Origin: Paracoccaceae bacterium
GTDB taxonomy: Bacteria; Pseudomonadota; Alphaproteobacteria; Rhodobacterales; Rhodobacteraceae
Direction: 5' to 3'
DNA: 8,862 nucleotides
Assembly (NCBI GenBank): GCA_007129775.1
Contig: SKUV01000088.1
Location: 1-8,862 of the forward strand
Numbering within the stretch: the stretch's first letter is position 1; each line of letters starts with the position of its first letter. Both the position numbers and the translations under genes were made by a program. Positions 1-6,000 of the stretch are shown piece by piece. The notes beneath the pieces were generated by a model. It saw only the letters and a program-made list of their open reading frames with translations, ran no database searches and was not told where the DNA came from.

Positions 1-3000
1 ACCCGCCAGTAATCGAGATTGTCGTCGAGGATCGTGCCGATCACCTCGGTCGGGCCGGTGATGCGGCCGTTGTCGGGCAGATCCTGCAATTCCAGCACCG
101 GGGCGGTCCGGTCAGCCGGGTTGCGCACCCGCAGCACGTCGGTCAGGCTGTGGCGCGTGCCGTCGGGCGCCTCCGCCTCCAGCACGACCTCGATCCGGCC
201 GGGGCCTTCGGGGGTGAAGGTGGCGGCCCCGGTCGGCCCCGGCGTTACCTCGACATCACCGACGGTCAGCGACACAAGGCTTGCCCCGGAAATCACCGGG
301 CGGATGGCCACGGGCTGGCCCGGCAGCGCGGGGAAGGAGGGCGTGAATTCCAGCCGCAGATCGGGGGCCTGCGCAACACGCGCCACCGAAACGGCGGCGG
401 GCAGGCGCCGGGTGACCGTGCCGTCATCCACAAGCAGGACAAGGCTGTCCTCGCCGGCCTGACCGGGCGCCGGGGTCCATGTGATCTTGCCGGTTGCCGG
501 GTCGATCTGCATCCCCTCCGGCGCGTCTTCGAGCGCGAAGGAGAGCGTGTCGCCGTCGGGGTCCGACGCATCCACCAGATGGCGCAGTTCCGCGCCCACC
601 ACGGCCTGCAGCGCCGGGATACTCACCACCGGCGGGCGATTGACCGCGCGCACCTCCACATCGAAGGAGGCCGTGCTTTCGGCGCCTTTCTCGTCGATCG
701 CCCGCAAGGTGACGCGGTGCTGCCCGGCATCGCCGAAATCGGGCCGCCAGATGAAGGATTGCAGGCCGTTCTGGTCCGGCACGCTGAGGAAGGCGTTTTC
801 CGGCGCCTCCACGATGTCGAGCCGGAACAGATGGCCCTGCTCGTCGATGACCTCCAGCGGGATCGACAGGTTTCCGCCCTCGCGGATGATCCGGTCGGGC
901 AGGAGGGGAAAGACCGGGGGCGTGTTGGGCACCGTGACGGTTACCGGCACCGCCATCTCGACCGTTGCGGCCCCGTCGCTGACGGTAAAGACGATTTCGC
1001 GCGTGCCGCCCTGCAACCGGTCCGGTGTCCAGCTGAAGGCGCCGGTCGCGCTGTCCAGCGTCGCGTTGGGCGGAAGGTTGCGCGCACCGTAATGCAGCGT
1101 ATCGCCGTCCAGATCGAAGCCTTCGAGAGTGAAGCTCAGCGTCTCGCCGGCCGCGACCTCCTGCTCGCCGGGATAGCTGAGCACGGGGGCGGCGTTGCTG
1201 GTGCGGGTCGTCACCTCGAAACTGCGGGTGACGGCCTGCGACGGGTCGGCGCCGTCTTCCAGAACGGTCAGGGTTGCGGTGCGGGTGCCCAGATCCTCGG
1301 GCATGGGCGACCAGCGGATACGGAACAGCCCCGGGGTGGAGGTTTCCTCGACCACCGCGCGGGGCAGCCCTTCGAGAACGATCTCCAGCGTGTCGCCGTC
1401 CAGATCGACGATGTTCACGGGCAGAACCATCTCGCTGCCGAGAATGGCGATGGCGTCGGGCAGATCGTCCACAATCGGCGGCGCGTTGATCGGCGTGACG
1501 CTAAGCGCGAAGGAATAGCGCGCCTCGGCCGCGTCCGAGCCGTCGCCGCCCGGCGTGCCCGCGTCCCGCGCGATCAGCCGCAGCCCGTAGAGCCCCCGCG
1601 CCCCGGCCTCGGGCGCCAGCGTCAGCGTGCCGGTGCCGTCGCCATTGTCGACGAAGGCGACGAAATCGGGCAGCCGCAGCCCCATCGCGTTTTCCAGCGC
1701 CAGCGTGACCGACCCGCCCTCGGGATCGGTGGCGCGCAGGGTCAGCGACAGCCCCTCGCCCTCGGCCAGTTCGACCACATCCACCGGTTCGATCACCGGC
1801 GGGGCGTTCTGCGCCACGATATCGAGCGACAGCACCGCCTCGATGGTGATCGGCTGGCCGGTGCCGGCGCCATCATCGGTGGCGGCAAATGTGATGTCGA
1901 AGCGGCCGGTCTGGTCGGGTGCCGGGGTCCAGCGCAATTCCCATGTGTCGGGGTCGAATTCCGCGCCCTCGGGCAGGTCCGACACCGGCAGGACGGTCAT
2001 GCTGGGCGCCGGGTTGCCGGAACGCTCGTTCAACTCCCCGTCGGGGCCGCGCTCGGGCGGGCGATAGCGCGGGTTGTCGGGGTCGATCACCGTAAGCGGC
2101 ACGACGATCTCCTGCCCCGGGAAACCGGCCCAGCCATCGAGGCCAAGGAAGATCGGCGCGCCGTTCTCGGGCGTGACGGTGATCTCGGTGCGCTTGGTCG
2201 TGGTCTTTTCGCCGTCGGTGATGGTGAAATCGAGCGTGTAGGTATCGGCCTGATCATAGCCGGGCGTCCATGTGAAAACGCCGGTCTGTGCGTCGAGTTG
2301 CGCGCCCGAGGGCAGGCCGTTGCCAGCCGCGCCAAAGCGCAGTTCCGCGCCCGGCGCGCCTGTCGCGGCAAGGCGGATGACCATGCGCTCGCCCTCGCGC
2401 ACGCTGCGCTCGGCCGGGGCGTCGAGCGTGGGCGCGGGCCGCGCGCCCAGCACCCGGATCGGCAGGGCGACACGTGTTTCGGCCTGCCCGTCGGTGGCGG
2501 TGATCCGCAGGTCGGTGTAAAGCCCGGCCTGCCCGGCCTCGGGCATCCAGCGCAGCAGGCCCCGCCCGGCGTCGAAGCTCGCACCCGGGGGCAGCCCGTC
2601 GGCCAGCAGGATCACGTCGTCGCCATCGGGATCGACGGCGCTCAGTTCCAGTTCCAGCAGGTCGCCCTCGCGCACGATCATGTCGCTTGGCAGGGGGCCG
2701 AAGACGGGGGCGGAATTGCCGTTTTCGACCGACAGGGTAAAGCGGTGCAGCGAGCCGGCGCCCAGCGTGTCGAAGACATGCACCACCACATCGGTCTCGG
2801 CCATGGCGCCCGGCCCGGGCGTCCAGTCGATCACCCCGCTCAGCGGGTCAATGGTCATTCCGTCGGGCGCGTCGCGCAGGGCGTGGAAGACCTGATCGCC
2901 ATCGGCATCGAAGCTGATCAGTTCATAGCGCCATGGCTCCTTCAGCGCGGCATCGAGCGGCGGCTGCGAGATCACGATGGGCGCGGTATTGTCGCCATGC

Positions 3001-6000
3001 CCGCCGACGACGCCAAGGGTGAAATCCGAGGTCCGGCGCTCGGTCGCGACCAGCCGCACGGTCGAGGCCAGCGTCGAGGCCCCGGGCGCCAGCCGCCCGC
3101 CGGCATCGAGCGTGCCTGACAGGTCGATCAGGAACCGCCCGTCGCCCGACATGCCCTCGATATCCAGCGGCGCGCGCCCGTCGCGCGCATCCCCGCCCAG
3201 CGCCAGCAGGAAGGGCAGGCGCAACTCGCGCTCCGAAACGTTGGTCACCCGCACCTCGTAGGATACAAGGCCCGAAGCCCGGTCAAAGCGCGTGTCCTGA
3301 ATCTCGATGTCGATCAGGGTGGACAGGTCGGCGGCGATTTCGAATTCATGGCTGACGCTTTCCGCCAGCCCCACCCGGTAGGCCGATTGCAGACCGGGCG
3401 AGATCTCCAGCGTCCAGCTGCCCACGGGCAGGCCGGACAGGCCCAGAAAGGCGGTGCGGCTGTCTTCGTCCCAGACCACGAAATCGGGCAGAACGGTGCT
3501 GTCATCCCCGGCGCGCAGCACGAAATGGGCGGGGTTGAGCACGCTGCCGGGTTCGTCGGTCGCGCCCTGATACATCGGCTGGTCGAATTCGACCTGCACG
3601 AACGGCAGCGGCGCCATCGTCACCGCGCCCTCTTCCGGCGTGATCGCGACCACCTCGGGCGCGCGCACCGGCATGACCAGATCGACCTGCCCGCTCTGGC
3701 TGACGAGGATGCGGCCGTCCTGCGTGGCGATCAACGCATCCGAACGCGTGCCCTGCCCCGCGATCAGCGCAAAGCGGCCTGTCGCCGGTTCCATCAGGTA
3801 AAGCGCCCCGCCCGATCCGTCGCCGGCATCGTTGGCGCTGATGATGGCGAGGTTTTCCAGCGCGGTGCCGGCCGCGCCGAAAGCGATGGAATCGAGCCGC
3901 GCCGCGCTTTGCGCCACGGTCTCGACCCGGCCGCTGTCGCCCAGCCGCACCACGCGGTTGCGGTCGGGCCATGTCACGCCCCAGAGCGCGCCGTCCGGTC
4001 CCACAGCGAGCGAGCCGAGCCGCAGGTCCAGATCGCGGCTGATCAACTCGAAGCTGCCCGCCTCGATGTCGAAACGGTAAAGCCCCTCGATGCCGGCCAC
4101 ATAGAGAAACTCGCCCGACGGGTCGGGGGCGATGGCAAGGCCCATCTCGTCGCCGAAGCGGCCGATCACCTCGCCGCTGACGGGGTCAAGCTGCAGAAGC
4201 GGCCCGCCGCCCGTCGCGGCCCAGAGCCGGCCCTCGGCATCGAAGGCCAGATCGAACACCGGCTGGTCGATGAAGCGCAGCGGAGCGCCGGTGTCCATGC
4301 CCGCCTCGACATCCAGCGGATCGATCCGCCACAGCGCGTTGCGGGTCGCCCCGCCCGATAGCCAGAAACTGCCGTCCGGCGCCTCGGCCACGGCAAGCGG
4401 CCCCAGCCCGGCGCCGGAACCGGGAATGCCGCGGGCGAAAGCCTCGGCCACGAAGGGCGCGGTGACGCGGCCGAACTCGGCATCCGGCCCGGGCGAAAGA
4501 TAAGGCGTGCGATCCTGCTGCAGCGCCTGCGCGAAAAGCGGGTTTTCGGGGATTTCCACCGGCACGCGCACCAGCGGTGCCTCGGCCGTGGTGCCCTCCA
4601 CCCGGGGCGGGGCGCCCAGATCGGGGCCGGGGCCGGCGGCGGGCAGGCGCTTGCCGCCCGGGGGCATCTCGCGGTTGCCGGCCAGATCCGTGGCGAGCGA
4701 GGCAAAGCGAAAGGTCTTGTCGGGATCGCCATCGAAGATGAAAACGCCCGAACCGCCTTCCTGCCGCGCGGCGATCACCCGAAAGCTGCCCCCCTCCTCG
4801 GCGGCGTAGAGCGTGACATGGGATAGCTCCACATCGTCGCTCGCCTGCCAGCGCAATTCATGGCTGCCGCCGCCCAGATCGGTTACCTGCAGCGAACTGG
4901 ACGGCAGGCGGGCGTCGGCCCGCACCTCGGGTGCGCGGGCGGTGATGCCGGGGCGGTCGTCGATCAGGATGCGCGCCTCGGCCTCGATTTCCGCGCCCGA
5001 GAAATCGGCCGGGGCAAGCCGCAGGCTGTAGCCCATCTCGGCGGTTTCATCCGGTGCAAGGAAGCCGCGCGTCCGGTCGCGCAGCACATCGCCTGTTTCC
5101 GGGTCGATCGCCTGAATAAGCCAGGTCGCGGTTTCGGGCTGGTCGAAGACATTCACCGCCGCCGAAACGCGCAGGATGAAGCCGCGGCTTTCGGTGAAAT
5201 CGAAATCACGCTGAAAACCCCAGCTTCCCGCCGGGATCTCGATCTCGATATCGCCCAGCCGCAGGTCGCCAAGGGCAAAGCTTCCGGCGTCGAGGTCGCG
5301 GTCAAGCTCCACCGCCACGCGCAATTCGCGCACATGGTCATAGGGGTCGTCGTTCACCAGCCCGATGGTATAGGGCAGGTCGCGCCCCAGCGGCACGAAA
5401 CCGCCGGTATCTGCGACCCGCGGCCCGGTCATCAGCGCAGAGCCGTCCGACAGCCCCTCGGCACGCAGGTATTCCCGCAGCGAAAAGGCGGCAAGCTCGC
5501 CGCGGCCCAGCCCGGCGGGGCCAATCGCGCGCAGCATGTCGTCCGACAGGCCCGACCCGCGCCCTTCGATCGCATCGGGCAGGCGCATCAGATAGTCGCG
5601 CGTCATCAGCGCGGTGGGCGCTTCGCGTTGAAGGTTGGCGTTTGCGGCGTTCGGTGGGGCGCTTGTGTGAAGATCCACCGGCGTTTCGGCGGGCGGCAGC
5701 AACGCCTCGCGCAGGGGCTCGGAATCGCGATAGAGGTTCACCAGCCGGTCGAAGAAGGCCGCCGCGCCGCCTGAAGATTGCTGCACCGCGCCGCCCAGCG
5801 GGCCGAGTGTGGCCGAGGCCCCGATATGGGCCAGAAGCGACGCGATCAGCGGCGCCTCGCGCGCCTCGGGCACGCCGGCTTCGGGCCGCAGGATGCCTGC
5901 CTCTTCCAGACCGGCGAGGTAAAGTTGCACCCAGTTCGCCTCGTCCGCGGCCAGCGCCAGCAGGCTGCCCGCGGCCCCGGTATCCTCGAGGATGGCAAGC

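Noticed and set aside
369..2984. Nucleotide-level tandem repeat or recent amplification
   Set aside because: The repeats are visible only in protein motifs. The unit lengths vary and the DNA is well diverged, so there is no recent duplication or microsatellite.
150..3119. A 989-codon open frame on the plus strand
   Set aside because: It lies fully antisense to the Ig-repeat array. Its translation is rich in Arg, Gly, Gln, His and Asp without any domain, as expected for the complement of a high-G+C, codon-biased gene, whereas the minus frame shows clear tandem Ig motifs.
3348..4361. A 337-codon plus-strand open frame, with a further one at 4860-5774
   Set aside because: Both mirror the propeller and 'PYTI' regions of the real gene and show shadow composition without motifs.
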